Origin: Poteriospumella lacustris
Taxonomy: Eukaryota; Sar; Chrysophyceae; Chromulinales; Dinobryaceae
Direction: 5' to 3'
Assembly: GCA_008000375.1 (NCBI GenBank)
Contig: SMOI01000154.1
Span: forward strand, 1 to 64,000
Length of the DNA stretch: 64,000 nucleotides
Each line of letters starts with the position of its first letter. Position 1 is the first letter of the stretch. Both the position numbers and the translations under genes were made by a program. A model generated the notes under the pieces. That model did no database searches, was not told where the DNA came from, and saw only the letters and a list, made by a program, of their open reading frames with translations. This document shows positions 45,660 through 56,724 of the stretch, piece by piece.

Positions 45660-47852
45660 ATGATTCGTCACGAAGACATCGACGACGGCCCGTTGTGTTC
45701 GAAGGCACACAAAGTGTGTTGCATCCCCTGTTATGTTCCTTGCAACGCGATCTTTTTCCCGTGCCGACACGCCGTGTCCAAGAACAAGCAGCGCTTCAAG
45801 AAGGACGGCTTCGACCTCGACCTCGCATACATCACACAGCGCATTATTGTGCATGGATTCCCCGCGACAGGTCTCGAGCATGTCTATCGTAATCCCAGAT
45901 TAGAGATCCGCCGATTCATGGACAAGTACCATGCGGAGCAGTACAAGACGTACAACTTCTGCTGCGAGCCGGGCCGTGGATACGACCCCAGCGTCTTTCA
46001 CGGCCGCGTGGAGCGCTATCCCTTCAAGGACCATCACATCCCTCCCTTGGAGGTGATGGTCGACTTTGCTCAGAGTGCCAAATCGTGGCTGGAAGGCGGC
46101 CCGGAGCGAGTCGTGAACATACACTGCAAGGCTGGCAAGGGGCGCGCGGGTGTCATGTGCTGCGTGCTGCTGGTGCGCAGCGGCGCGGCCTCGTCAGCCC
46201 TCGACGCCATGGCTCAGTACGATGCGAGGCGCGTAACGAATAACAAGGGACTGACGCTGGTGTCGCAGCGCAAGGCGGTCATCTTCTACGAGTATCTATG
46301 GCGCTACTGCTGGGGGGTGACCGGGGACATCGGCCGCGTCAGCGCAACGCACGCAGCGGGGCGGGGATACGCAGTGCCCCATCAGCCGGTCCTTCCGCTA
46401 GCACAAGTTGAAATACTACATCTGCCGACGCGGTTCGTGCAGCAGCGCGCCGCTTTCTTCCGCGTGACGGTGCACAAGGTGACCAGCTTCCGGCCGCAGC
46501 TGCTCTACGACTCGCAGAGGAAGAAGGCGAACGTCTCGTCCGTGCACGCTCACTTGGAGACCAACCAGCACCACGCGCAGTACATGCCCGTGGCCAACGC
46601 AGAGGGCGGCGGCCTGTTCCATCAGAACATCCTCGCGGCGGACTGCGCGCCCTGTCTCGTGCAGGGGAACTTCAAGATCGTCGTGTACGTGTCTGCACAG
46701 ACGATGTTGCGGTCAGCGAAGTGGCAGAAGCTGGTCGAGCTGCAGCATAACACGTACTTCATGCCCAAGAGGAGCTCCGTGGTGGACTTCGGCGTGGACC
46801 AAATGGACATGCCCAAGGCGATGCGGCGGCTGCTGCGGCGCTTCGGTGGCGGCCCCAGCGACCGAGTGGCTGACGTCGCCGAGCAGCTTGTTCTGCGCCT
46901 CAAGTTCGACTTCTCCCACGTGTCGGACGCCTACAACGCGGACGACGCCGACGAGTTGCTGTACGACCGCGACTTCGGATACGCTCCGGCGCAGGCCAAC
47001 GCACAGAAGCACATGCGGATGGCGGTCGCCGATGACGACGACTACGACGACGCCGCGGCCACCGACGGGTCAACAACTGCGACGGGCGACGAGGTCGCTG
47101 AAACCGCTGCTTCCCTCGTCACACCCGCATCGGTGGCTGTTGACCAACAGGCGGACAGCGTCGGTGGCGCCACGAGCGGCGAAGGGATCGAGCTGAGCGC
47201 GGTCGGCGCGTCGGCGACAGCGGATGGCGAAGGCGCTGAAAGCGCGACAACTCCGCAACTTGAGACACCAACGCTGGAAGGATCGGCCCTCGAGGAGGTC
47301 GGTGAGCAAGCGCTGCCGCAGAGTGCGGGCGTCGCGGAGGCGAGTGCGGCGGTCTCCGACGTGCCGAAGCAGAAGAAGCGCATGTCGCTGTCGCGGCCTC
47401 TCGTCAAGTTCGTCGGACGCGTGCGCAGGTCCTTGCATATTCCTCGTTTTGGAGCAAAAGCCTCTGCGGACGGAAGCAACGACGGCGAAGCAGCTGAGGC
47501 TCTTGTTGCGACTGGCGATGACCCAGAGGCGGCCACCGGCGACAGCGCCGCTGATGGAAACGCAGAGGAAGAGAAGCACCCCGACTCCGTCTCGCTGCAC
47601 AGCAATAACGATGTAGACGATGACGAGGCGAAAGCCGACGATGTCTCCGCGGCGTCTGCGCAGCCTCCGCCCAGTGGGATCGTTGAGGGCGTCATCGACA
47701 ACAGCCGGGCGGTGCTCCACCAGCTGTTCTCACAGGTGCTATCGTTGGCAGCGGACGAGGACAGCGGCGACAACCACAACTCCGTCACCGACACTGCGCC
47801 CACTGAGGGCCAAACGGTCGAGGAAGCTCCCAGCAGTACCGCGCAGACATGA
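45660..47852 (+). CDS. PTEN: PTEN-like lipid/protein phosphatase
   Basis: Intronless, 730 residues. A Cys-rich start (VCCIPCYVPCNAIFFPC) could be palmitoylated. The PTEN N-terminal motif follows (SKNKQRFKKDGFDLDLAYI), then YPFKDHHIPPLE with the WPD-loop-like Asp, and the P loop HCKAGKGRAG (His near 156). The P loop has Ala where human PTEN has Thr, but keeps Cys, both Lys and Arg needed for PIP3 specificity. A C2-like domain spans about 265-420. The C-terminal 300 residues are acidic and Ala/Ser-rich with a basic patch (SLSRPLVKFVGRVRRSLHI). It should dephosphorylate PIP3 at the 3 position. The ATG overlaps a TAA in another frame. Confidence 0.93.
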   Translation: MIRHEDIDDGPLCSKAHKVCCIPCYVPCNAIFFPCRHAVSKNKQRFKKDGFDLDLAYITQRIIVHGFPATGLEHVYRNPRLEIRRFMDKYHAEQYKTYNFCCEPGRGYDPSVFHGRVERYPFKDHHIPPLEVMVDFAQSAKSWLEGGPERVVNIHCKAGKGRAGVMCCVLLVRSGAASSALDAMAQYDARRVTNNKGLTLVSQRKAVIFYEYLWRYCWGVTGDIGRVSATHAAGRGYAVPHQPVLPLAQVEILHLPTRFVQQRAAFFRVTVHKVTSFRPQLLYDSQRKKANVSSVHAHLETNQHHAQYMPVANAEGGGLFHQNILAADCAPCLVQGNFKIVVYVSAQTMLRSAKWQKLVELQHNTYFMPKRSSVVDFGVDQMDMPKAMRRLLRRFGGGPSDRVADVAEQLVLRLKFDFSHVSDAYNADDADELLYDRDFGYAPAQANAQKHMRMAVADDDDYDDAAATDGSTTATGDEVAETAASLVTPASVAVDQQADSVGGATSGEGIELSAVGASATADGEGAESATTPQLETPTLEGSALEEVGEQALPQSAGVAEASAAVSDVPKQKKRMSLSRPLVKFVGRVRRSLHIPRFGAKASADGSNDGEAAEALVATGDDPEAATGDSAADGNAEEEKHPDSVSLHSNNDVDDDEAKADDVSAASAQPPPSGIVEGVIDNSRAVLHQLFSQVLSLAADEDSGDNHNSVTDTAPTEGQTVEEAPSSTAQT

Positions 47853-48210
47853 CGTGGCCAGCGGCGGGGCGCCCCGCTGTATTCGAAGAATCATCGTAAC
47901 TGACCACCCCGTTGTCCTTCCATTCTGTGATATGTAATATGCTGACCAGTTACGGGACACACCGTTCTCAACACGCGCTGGCACCACATGGGAAGGCCGG
48001 TTCTTCGTTCCGCAGGCTTTGAGCCGCAGGGGTTGAGGGAGAGTCTCGCACTCCCACAGCACCACTGGTGCACTGCTACACAGAAATTGAAACGGTCGGC
48101 GCCAGTCTCCCGCCGATCACGATCTCGCCGCCGCCGCTTCGGTCGCTGGGGCGTCGATGGCTCGTGGGATAATTGGCACGGCGAGACCCACATAACGTAT
48201 TTTGTTGACA
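47853..48210. other. Intergenic region between PTEN-like and AlkB genes
   Basis: A 358-bp gap on one strand. It contains AATTGAAACGGTCGG near 48085, about 120 bp before the AlkB start, a word with relatives in other gaps of this window. No gene seen. Confidence 0.5.
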
Positions 48211-48810
48211 ATGGAAGATTCATCAGCAAGCGACCAGTCTGCGACCAGCCCGCTGGAGGCTGGATTGTCAGTTCCCGCGTATCAGATTCACCTGGGAGTC
48301 GTTTCCAACCACGAAGAGTTGTATGACGAGATTCTCCGCTCTACCGCTTGGGATGAGCGAATGCGTGTCCGGAAGACGGCCAGCTACGGAGTTCCGTACG
48401 ACTACGGGTCAATGCGCTACGAGGAGAGTCCGCCGTTTCCGCCTTTTCTCGAGGAATTGGCTCACGAGGTTCAGCGATTGTTCGGATACATGCCGAACAA
48501 CTGTCTATTGAACTACTACCCTGATGAGACTTCGTCCATTGGGTTTCATTCAGACTCTGCCCAGAATTTGGAGCCAGGCACAGGAGTCGCCATCGTATCG
48601 CTGGGCTCCAGTCGCACTATGTTTTTCCGCGAAAAGAAGAACCGGTCGAATGAGCTGTCTCAGGAGCTTTTTCCGGGCTCGATGCTCTTCATGCCCTTGG
48701 ATATGCAACTCGACTGGTTGCACGCCGTACCGAAGTCCACAAGTCCTTGTGGTGGGCGAATCAGCGTGACCCTAAGGCTCGTAAACCGCCGGCTCGACGA
48801 TGAACCGTAG
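48211..48810 (+). CDS. AlkB-family Fe(II)/2-oxoglutarate dioxygenase
   Basis: Intronless, 199 residues from the ATG at 48211. Marks of the AlkB fold: NNCLLNYYPDETSSIGFHSD with the iron-binding His-x-Asp (113 and 115), VAIVSLGSSRTMFFR, DWLHAVP with the second iron His (171), and RISVTLRLV with the 2OG-binding Arg. AlkB proteins remove alkyl groups from DNA, RNA or proteins by oxidation. The nucleotide-recognition lid is short (VRKTASYGVPYDYGSMRYEE), so an ALKBH2/3-like nucleic acid role is possible. The substrate cannot be fixed. All catalytic residues are intact, unlike the two other 2OG-type proteins in this window. Confidence 0.9.
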   Translation: MEDSSASDQSATSPLEAGLSVPAYQIHLGVVSNHEELYDEILRSTAWDERMRVRKTASYGVPYDYGSMRYEESPPFPPFLEELAHEVQRLFGYMPNNCLLNYYPDETSSIGFHSDSAQNLEPGTGVAIVSLGSSRTMFFREKKNRSNELSQELFPGSMLFMPLDMQLDWLHAVPKSTSPCGGRISVTLRLVNRRLDDEP

Positions 48811-49356
48811 AACCGCAAAATCTCGTGTCTATAGAACGTCGAATAGGTACTCTATGTACAATTAATCAGCAAAACACTTTGCAAATTGTGCTCGTTGGTC
48901 CTTTTGTGGACGCTGTGAAGCAGTGTCCGTAGCAACCACCGAAGTAAAGTCACTCAACGCACCAAGATCTTTGTCTTTGTTAGTTATTAGGTCTGTCTCT
49001 GCTATCAGCATCCAAATCTTGGTTCGATCGTGATACAGCGGTTTTCCAGGCAAATTACGTGGGTATCGAACGCATTGTAGCTTTGTAGGCTACGTGGTGC
49101 CGTCGTTCCTGTAAGGGCTAACCGGTAACCGGTGGGATACACGTCGTGTCGCACGGACGGACGTACCCGCGTCACTGAGGAGCTCAGGAGACCGTCTCCC
49201 ATTTGGGCTCACTGCAGCCCATGAGACGACAGAGGACAGAGTCCTCAACAAGTGGAAATGCTCCATGTGTTTGAGAGCTTTTCGTCGTAAATCAGACGCC
49301 TAGCTGCCCACAAAAGTCGCTCACCGGTGTCCTTGTCGTATATTTTTGACGGATAC
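48811..49356. other. Intergenic region between AlkB and glucocerebrosidase
   Basis: A 546-bp gap. A minus-strand frame of 63 codons at 48862-49053 has no known domain and no clear splice partner, so it is not called. CCGGTAACCGGT near 49120 is a short palindrome. Confidence 0.45.
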
Positions 49357-50989
49357 ATGCAGGGCTATTTTGTGGTGACTCTTTTGGTCTGTTTGGCGCG
49401 CGTTTGTGCCACGCTCGACAACGCCGCCAATGTCAAAATCAACACTTGGCTGACGGTTGCGGATCCTGCCACTGGAGAGGCTATTGAAATTCTATCACCG
49501 GGAGAGCTGTCGGTTGATACACGCACATCCTCGGCACTGGCAACGACGGTGAAAATCGACCTCACCGCTCCTCTTCAGCCCATCGAAGGCTTTGGCGCTG
49601 GCCTTCCACAGTCCTCCGCTCATGTGCTCACCCAACTTAAGATCTCCAGTCCCTCTACGTATGATAAGGTGCTGACAGAGCTGTTCTCGCCGGTGTCTGG
49701 GGCGGGGCTGAGCATCCTTCGCTTCCCCATCGGCTCCTGCGACTTTTCGTTGCGCAATACCTCATACGACGAAGTCGCCAACGACTTCTCGCTGGAGCAT
49801 TTCGCCATCGATGCTGACAGCGAGAAGATTGTAGAGGTGCTGCTGGATGTTCGTGAGGTCAACCCAGAGCTACAGCTCATCGGTAAGGCTCCGCCACTGG
49901 CGCCGCGCTCCGCATCGTTCGTCACGTGAGACTGCTGCTACAGCGTCCCCGTGGTCTGCCCCTTCTTGGATGAAGGCGTGGAACACGCTCATTGCCTACT
50001 CAAAGGAGAACACGCTGCTGGACGATGTCCAGATCTACGATACCTACGCCGCGTACCTCGCGAAGGTCGTCGACGCGTTCGTCGACCGCGGCCTCTTCAT
50101 CGACTATCTCACCCTACAGAACGAACCGCTCTTCGGCGATGGCGCAGAGTACGCGGGGATGTACGTTGACGCGACTCAAGCGGTGCGCTTGGGAAAAATC
50201 GTCGCGGAGAAGCTGTTGCAGGCGCAGGCGCGTCGGTCGCCGGCGAAACTCACCCGGCTGCTGTCGTACGACCACAACTGGGACCATCCGGAGTACCCTC
50301 TCGCTACGCTCGCCGCCACCCAGATGAACTTGGAAGGCATCGACGCGGTGTCTGACGTCTTCTACGGCGTCGCGTGGCATTGCTACGGCGGCGACATGGC
50401 CAAGGCGCTGTCCACGGTGCGCCAGCAGTACCCGACCGCGCCGCAGTGGATCACGGAGTGCACCGGTGCGTACCCAGACAGTGTGTGCGACGTCACCAAA
50501 GGACTCAGCGGCTTCGGCTGGAACCACGAGTGGGACATGCGCAATCTGCTGCTCGGCGCCGTCGGGCAGTTCGCGCGAGCCTCGGTCAAGTGGATCGTCG
50601 CGCTGGACGAGACCTGCGGCCCTGTGCTGCCCGGCGTCACGTTCACGAGTGGCCGCCCGCTGGTCAGCATTCCGTCAACGACGCAGACATTCACGGACGT
50701 CTACTGGAACCAAGACTTCTGGAGCATGCGGCATCTGTCGCAGTTCCTTTCGCCACGCTCTACGGTGCGGGTGGAGCACTCGACTGAGGCGGCGGGGGAA
50801 GGCTCAAACTTCTTGATCGAAGCCTTCGTCACCGCGAGCAGCAAGACGGCCACGGTCATTGCCATGAATCTGCAGCACTCGGCAGCGCTGCCTCTTCGTT
50901 GTTCCATCGCCGGCGCCGATGGCGCAGTCTTCTCCATCGAGGACGAGCTGCCCGCCTTCGCCACCAAAGTTTACCAGTTCGCCCTCTGA
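49357..50989 (+). CDS. GBA: Glucosylceramidase (GBA1-type, GH30)
   Basis: Exons 49357-49882 and 49944-50989 (intron of 61 bp) give 523 residues. Signal peptide MQGYFVVTLLVCLARVCATL. GH30 marks: PIEGFGAGLPQSSAH, ILRFPIGSCDFS, the junction-spanning SPWSAPSWMKAWN, the acid/base Glu in TLQNEPLF (near 235) and the nucleophile Glu in WITECTG (near 346). A beta-side domain ends the protein. The enzyme cleaves glucose from glucosylceramide in lysosomes or a similar compartment. It matches the family in length (about 500 residues). Convergent with the JUPITER/SPIRAL1-like gene. Confidence 0.94.
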
Positions 50990-51244
50990 GGGCCCGACCG
51001 CCGTAGTATCATTCGTTGTGCCCATCCGATTCTGTTGCATTCTCCTGTATTTCTCTATTATAATCGTAAACTCATTCCTCCGCCCGCCGCTGTGGCGTCG
51101 TGCAGCCAGAGGCGGCCTCATCGACCCAGTCGGTTGGTGAGCCCCGCTGTTGCGGTGCTGAGGATCATTGTGCGTCAATTAACACAGGAGAAGCACGTTT
51201 TGCGCCCTCGCTGCAAACTACATGTAGCTCTGTGGGCTATCGGT

Positions 51245-51637
51245 TTAACCGAAAACGATGCTCGACTGACCTCCAGGCGGTTGGCGACGACCGGTGGGTG
51301 CTCGTACTGGCTCTGCGACGGGCTGCGGGGCACTTGCAACGGGCACGGGCTTGCTGACAGGCGCTGGAGTAGGCTCAACAGCTCTTTGGGCAGCTGGTCT
51401 GGAAGGAGCTGGTGCGGGCTCGTTGGTTCCGAAAATGTTGGAACTTCCTCCACCGGGGGGCCGCAGGACTCGACTCGTTGGTCGAGTGATGTTCATGTCG
51501 GTGCTCATCTTCGTGGACATGGCTCTGCGTTCTGCGTCACTCTTGGAAGTGCGACGAAGGTTTGCAATTACTTTGTGAGCTTTGTTGTTCCCTGATGGTG
51601 GCTTCCCAGCGCCGAGCGGTTCCTTCGCGCCGCGCAT
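51245..51637 (-). CDS. JUPITER/HN1- or SPIRAL1-like microtubule-associated small protein
   Basis: Intronless as drawn, 130 residues from the ATG at 51637. Two copies of a PPGG motif: SRVLRPPGGGSSNIFG in the middle and RRQPPGGQSSIVFG at the very C-terminus, joined by a Pro/Ala linker. This repeated RPPGG-x-SS-x-x-FG signature marks HN1/JUPITER of animals and SPIRAL1 of plants, both of which bind microtubules. The rest is low complexity, basic at the N-terminus. An acceptor-like GTGCAG just upstream leaves room for an additional 5' exon. The family split (JUPITER versus SPIRAL1) cannot be decided by eye. Confidence 0.78.
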   Translation of the reverse strand: MRGAKEPLGAGKPPSGNNKAHKVIANLRRTSKSDAERRAMSTKMSTDMNITRPTSRVLRPPGGGSSNIFGTNEPAPAPSRPAAQRAVEPTPAPVSKPVPVASAPQPVAEPVRAPTGRRQPPGGQSSIVFG

Positions 51638-52290
51638 CGGCAGCGGTGACTGCTGCACCCGCAACGGTCAGCGGCAAATTTTGGCGACTCGCAAAGTCTC
51701 CGCCAACTTTTCCCGGAATCCCGATCTACACAGAAACTATTGAAATCTGGAATTCTGGGCCCACTCTGTCGATGTCGCCTCGCCGCGTCGTCGCGGCGGG
51801 AGACGCGCGGGGTTTGAGTGTCAGCGACGCAGTTACGTAGAAATTAATGAGAGAAACAAAACACAATTGTGGTGGCGGGAGAGGAGGCAGGAAAACGAGG
51901 GCACCGCGACGCACGTGTGGAGCACACGCGCGCCACGACGCTGCGAAAGACGACGCGGACACAGGACACCGGACACAGGACACAGGACACACAGACTGAA
52001 ACAAATCAAGGACGGGCACTGCACTGCACTGGAACATACGTGGGACATGAGCGTGAGAGAGACGGCTGCCGCCCGGCTAGCGCACGGCGCACGGTGCACG
52101 GACACGCAGCGAACAGAAAAGAAATGACCATCGCACAAGCGGCTGCCGCGGCGGCGCGAGGTGTCCCCGCGCCAACGACGCGACTGAGCCGCACAAACGA
52201 AAACGCAAACAAATCGACGAACGTCGTCAAATCAATGGAAAAGAGGATGCGAACGGGATGGAAGGAGAGGCGATGTACGGCGCGCCGCGC
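51638..52290. other. Intergenic region with GACACAGGACAC repeats
   Basis: A 653-bp gap between two minus-strand genes. GACACAGGACACCGGACACAG-type words run from about 51957 to 51995, related to the GACACA repeats at 875-964. No gene was seen in the remainder. Confidence 0.55.
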
Positions 52291-55200
52291 CTAAGACGCG
52301 AAGGCGCGGATCATCTTGGCCCAGTCGGCGGCGCGCTTCGCGGCGGGCGGCGTGCCGTCGTTCATCTTCATCGACAGCGTGTCGCCGTTCTCGCAGGTGA
52401 TGTTCAACGTGGTGCCGTCTTTGATCTCCAGCGCCTTGAACAAGCCCTTGACCTCACCCTGCGGGCGCAGGTGCGCAGGCTGCGAGTCCAACGCGTTGAC
52501 GCGGTCGAGATTGATGAACTTCGTGGCGGCGGGGTTCGCCTTGTCGGCGGGCGACTTGCCCCTGCGACGCACACAGGACGAGAAACGCGCGTTAGACGAC
52601 GGGGGCGCGTGCGGAGAGCGCCGAGGGGAGAGACTTACCAGTGCAGCGACTTGCGCAGCGGGTCGATCCACATGAACGAGTCCTTCGCGAGGAAGTCCTT
52701 GCTGAACTTCTTCTTCACGTTCTCTGCGACACACGAGGACACACGGCGTTCGTAAGCGACTAAGCGACGGCGACAACGATGAAGCGACGGGCGAACGTAC
52801 CTCCGTCGAAGACAGACGGCGACGAGATGTTGAAGATGACGCACTTCTCGGTGGTGGGCGTGGCGGGGTCCAGCAGGCGCTCGCGGACCTCGTCGGGCGT
52901 CAGACCGCTGGCGGCGGTGAGTGCGTCCTGCGACGACGTCTGGTTGGTGGTGCCCGCGCCCGACTTGAGGTAAATGGACGTCGTCTGCTTCAGCAGCGAC
53001 GCCTGCTTCGTCGGACCGGCGCCGGCGGCCGTGGTGGATGAGCCGAGGTACGCGCCGGGCTGGTTCATCGGCGTGCCGCCCGCGGTGTACGCCGAGGACG
53101 CCGAGTGGTTGTCCGACTCGTCGGCGGAGCCGCCGGGCACCTGGATGAACTGCGACTGGGGCTTGAAGAGCGACGCGCGTCGAATCAACGTAGACGCAGG
53201 CGTGCCCGGCTGGCTGGTGGGGGCGGGCGGGACGGCGCTGTTCGCGTGCGACGGCGACGGCTGCTGGTTCGCAGGCCGCTGCCACGAGGGCGAGCCGGTC
53301 TGGATGGGCGGCGGCGGCACGGGAGAGGCCATCGAGGACGAACCAGGGCGCGATGGCGGCGGCGAAACGGAGCGGCGGCTGGGCGGGATGAGCGACCCCA
53401 TCGAGGTGATGGTGGCGTCGTCGTCGTAGTCGTGCTGCATGACCGAGCTGCGGCCGGGCTGCAGCATGGCGTCGAGGTCGTCGTGCTGGACGAGGTGCGG
53501 GTGCATCGCGTGCTGCTGCGGCGAAGAGATCATCGGCGACCGCTGGCCAACCGACGGTGAGCCGAGGGGCGGCGCCGGTGCGTGCGACTGGTCGCGAATG
53601 AGCATCGAGGGCGAGCGCTGAATGCCGACGGCAGGGCGGCCGTTGTTCGACGAGCGGCTGTTCGTCGACGCGACGGATGGTCGAGAGCCGTACGATGCGT
53701 TCGACGCGTTGTCGTCGCTGTCGCCCGAGTGGCTGTGAGTCAGCGGCGCGGGGCGGCCGCCCGTGTTGGCGCTGAACCCCACGCGCTTGCCGCTGCCCGC
53801 GGATGGCGAGCTGAAGTACGGCGGCGGGGCGTTGTCGACGGAGTCGTTGTCGCCCTGGTCCACGCTGACGGAGGGGCTCAGAGCGTTGCCCTGGCTGCGC
53901 CGTGAGGACGAGTTGGACCGCTGGAGCAGCTCCTGTTGCTGTTGCTGCTGCTGGATGAAGAGCTGTTGCTGCTGGATGAGCAGCTGCTGTTGTTGCTGCT
54001 GCATCTCGATGATGCGCTTCTGCTCCTCCACGATGCGCTGCAGCCGCTCGGCCTCCGCCTTCTCGCGCTCCAGACGCTCCTTCTCGCGCTCGATACGCTC
54101 GCGCTCAATGCGCTCACGTTCGAGGCGCTCGCGTTCGGCGGCGCGCTCGCGCTCTTCCTGCTCACGACGCAGTCGCTCGGCCTCGGCGCGCTCTCGAGCG
54201 ACACGCTCGGCCTCCGCTCGCGCCGCTTCTTCCCGCCGAATCTGCTCTTGACGCAGTCGTTCAGCCTCAGCGGCTGCTGCCGCCGCCGCAGCCTCCTCCC
54301 TCACACGCTGCTCACGCAAACGCTCCTGCTCCTTCGCTTCGGCCTCGAGCTGCACCTGCAGCTGCTTGGCGTGCTCTGCTTGTTCCTGAGCGGCGCGTGC
54401 CTCTTGCTCCGCCAGCTCTTGGTCGATCTTGTCGAGAATGGAGCGCGGCCCGCCCGCGCTGACCTTCGCTTCGATCGTACGCGTCGTTTCGGAGACCTCC
54501 TCGACGGTTTCGCGGTGAGTGCTGGCGACCTCGGTCGTCTGGGTGATCTCCTCGACGACGACGGCGCCGTTGCCCGCCCTGTCGAGCACGCTGCGATCGA
54601 CCGCCTTCGCATTTTGCACGTAGCTGTCGAACGCGGCCTCGTCGCCATCGCTCGGTGTGGCCGCCGCTACCGACGACAAAACGATGGGTTTGCGGTGCGC
54701 GGTCTTCGAGGACTCCGCTCTGCCGTTGCCACTCGCAGCGGTGTGCACAGCGGTGTCCAGGCCATATGAGTCGCCCTCGTCGAAGCTTTGGTCCATACTG
54801 GCAGCAGCCAGAACGTCGGCATCGGTGCTGTGCTCCGCGTCGGCCGCGCGCACGGCGGCCGTCAGCGCGAGGATGTCGATGTCCTGCGCACGCGACTTGT
54901 AAATCTCCTCGGCCGCCTTCAAACGCTCGAACTGCTCCTGCTCCCAGGCATCTTGGCGCTGCTTCAGAAGCTCTTTCTCCTTCTCGAGGTCGTGGATCGA
55001 CGCCATATCGCTCTGCATCGCTTTGAGCTTTTGCGCCGGCGAGCGGAATGGGTCGGGCGGCAGCCACTGCATCCGCTCGTGGAGGTCGTCGACGATCTGG
55101 TCCCACTCGCAGAGGAAGGCGTCGATGGCGATGGGGTTGGGGAAGAACTTGTCGCTCTGGTTGCGGATGAACTGGTAGGTTCGCAGGCCTCCGCGCGGCT

Positions 55201-56724
55201 CGAAGAAGCTCGTCGCGAAGTCGAGGTCCTTTTGAGCGATGCGGTCCTTCTGCTTATACAGCGTGAAGACGTAGCGGTGAAGACCCGACGAGTACGGCGG
55301 CGCGGGGCCGAGGTAGGGCAGGATCGTGTGGCCTGTGGCGAGATCGCCACCAGCGGAGCCGTCGATGTTCATGATCACCCAGTGGACGAACTCGCGGAAG
55401 TCGGGCTTCAGACGCGACGGCGCGTCGGGGTCGGTCATGACGAGCGTGTAGAACTCGCCGCTCATCGACAGCTGATCGAAGGATATCGAGGGCATTTGCA
55501 TGGTGCCAATTGGTGTCAGCACGGCGCCGTCGATGGGAACGATGTTGCCTTCGTCTGCGTAGACGATGCGCATGCCACAGCACTCCAGCGACGGCGACGA
55601 CAGCAGCTTCGGGTCATCGTCCGCCAGCCCGAAGATGTCCTTCAGCCCCAAATCCTTGTACAAAGCGAGCTTGGTTTGCTCCAAGCGGCGTCGGTCCTCT
55701 TCGCGCTGGACTCGCGACTCCTGCGTCGGCGAGCGGTACTGCTCCGGCGGAACGTAGCCGATCTTCTCGTGGATGACGTCGCAGTACTCCTCCCAGCCGG
55801 CGTAAAACCCGTTAATCGCAGCAGGGCCACTTGCGAAGCCCATCCGCTTTATCCACTTCTGAAACGCAAACCCGTCGCGCTGATTGAACAACTCGACTAT
55901 CTCGCTGAGCTGGATGGCGCTGAGCGGCTTGCTCTGCTTGAACAACAGGAAGAAGAAGCGGTGCAGGCCGGAATTGTACACAGGTGCAGGCGGCAAGTAA
56001 GGTGTCAGCTACAAACAGCAACAACAAAGATCCGTCAATAAATTCACTACTGCGATTGGCAAACCCTCCAGACACATACCTCGTCGCCACTGGCGATGTC
56101 GTTGCTGGAGAAGTTCACGACGCCCCAGTGCAGAAAGTACTTGCTGTTAGCGTTGTCCGGTGAGGAGATGGGATCGATGTCCATCATGACGAAGCTGTAG
56201 CGATCATCAGGCTTTGCGCCCTTGATGGTGACCGTCGGGGCGGTTTCAGTGTTGAACGGACGGAGGATGTTCCCATTCTCGACGCCGTTGCTGACTCCTC
56301 CACATGAAAACTGAAGAAACAGCTCAACAGAGGGATAGAACGCCGCTGGCCAAAAATCTGGTTGGAATATCTGTTTGAAGCCGTCGTGTACACCGTCAAC
56401 AAGTGCCTCCACCCACTCTTGCTTTTCCCGCTCGCTGTTGGCGGCCACAAGGAACACCTCCTCCACGCCATTGGCGGTCTTGCCCAACACGAAAAACGCA
56501 TAGCTTTGCTCCTCTGCGCCATCCGGTACATCGTAAATTTGCATCCCGTCGTCGATGATAAGCTCACCGTGAAGACTGTCCATCGTGCTGTCGTTGAAGC
56601 ACTTTAAACGACGCTGCTCAAGAACGAAATAGCGAAGCTTCCATTTCTTGATGACCTTTCCTTGCTTCCAGAGATCTCCACGATATCCGTTTCGAAATCT
56701 GTTCAACTTAGACTTCTCGCTCAT
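52291..56724 (-). CDS. PH - PEBP - PEBP - coiled coil - PH-like multidomain protein
   Basis: Exons 56080-56724, 52801-56008, 52639-52723 and 52291-52561 (introns of 71, 77 and 77 bp) join to 1402 residues. Order: PH domain about 13-112 (GYRGDLWKQGKVIKKWKLRY, ending EKQEWVEALV); first PEBP domain about 150-300 (MMDIDPISS, FLHWGVVNF, PPAPVYNSGLHRFFFLLFKQ); second PEBP about 340-500 (VMTDPDAPSR, FVHWVIMNI, GPAPPYSSGLHRYVFTLYKQ); disordered linker; long Glu/Arg/Gln coiled coil about 739-909; Ser/Pro-rich region; and a C-terminal PH-like module from about 1284 (SFMWIDPLRKSLHWGK, ending AADWAKMIRAF). PEBP 2 keeps the DPDAP ligand-pocket motif; PEBP 1 has DIDP. Known PEBPs bind phospholipids and regulate kinases such as Raf. 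This domain combination is not one I know. A membrane scaffold is a reasonable inference. Confidence 0.88.

Noticed and set aside
48862-49053. Minus-strand 63-codon frame between AlkB and the glucocerebrosidase gene
   Set aside because: No recognised domain, no clear upstream exon; could be chance.
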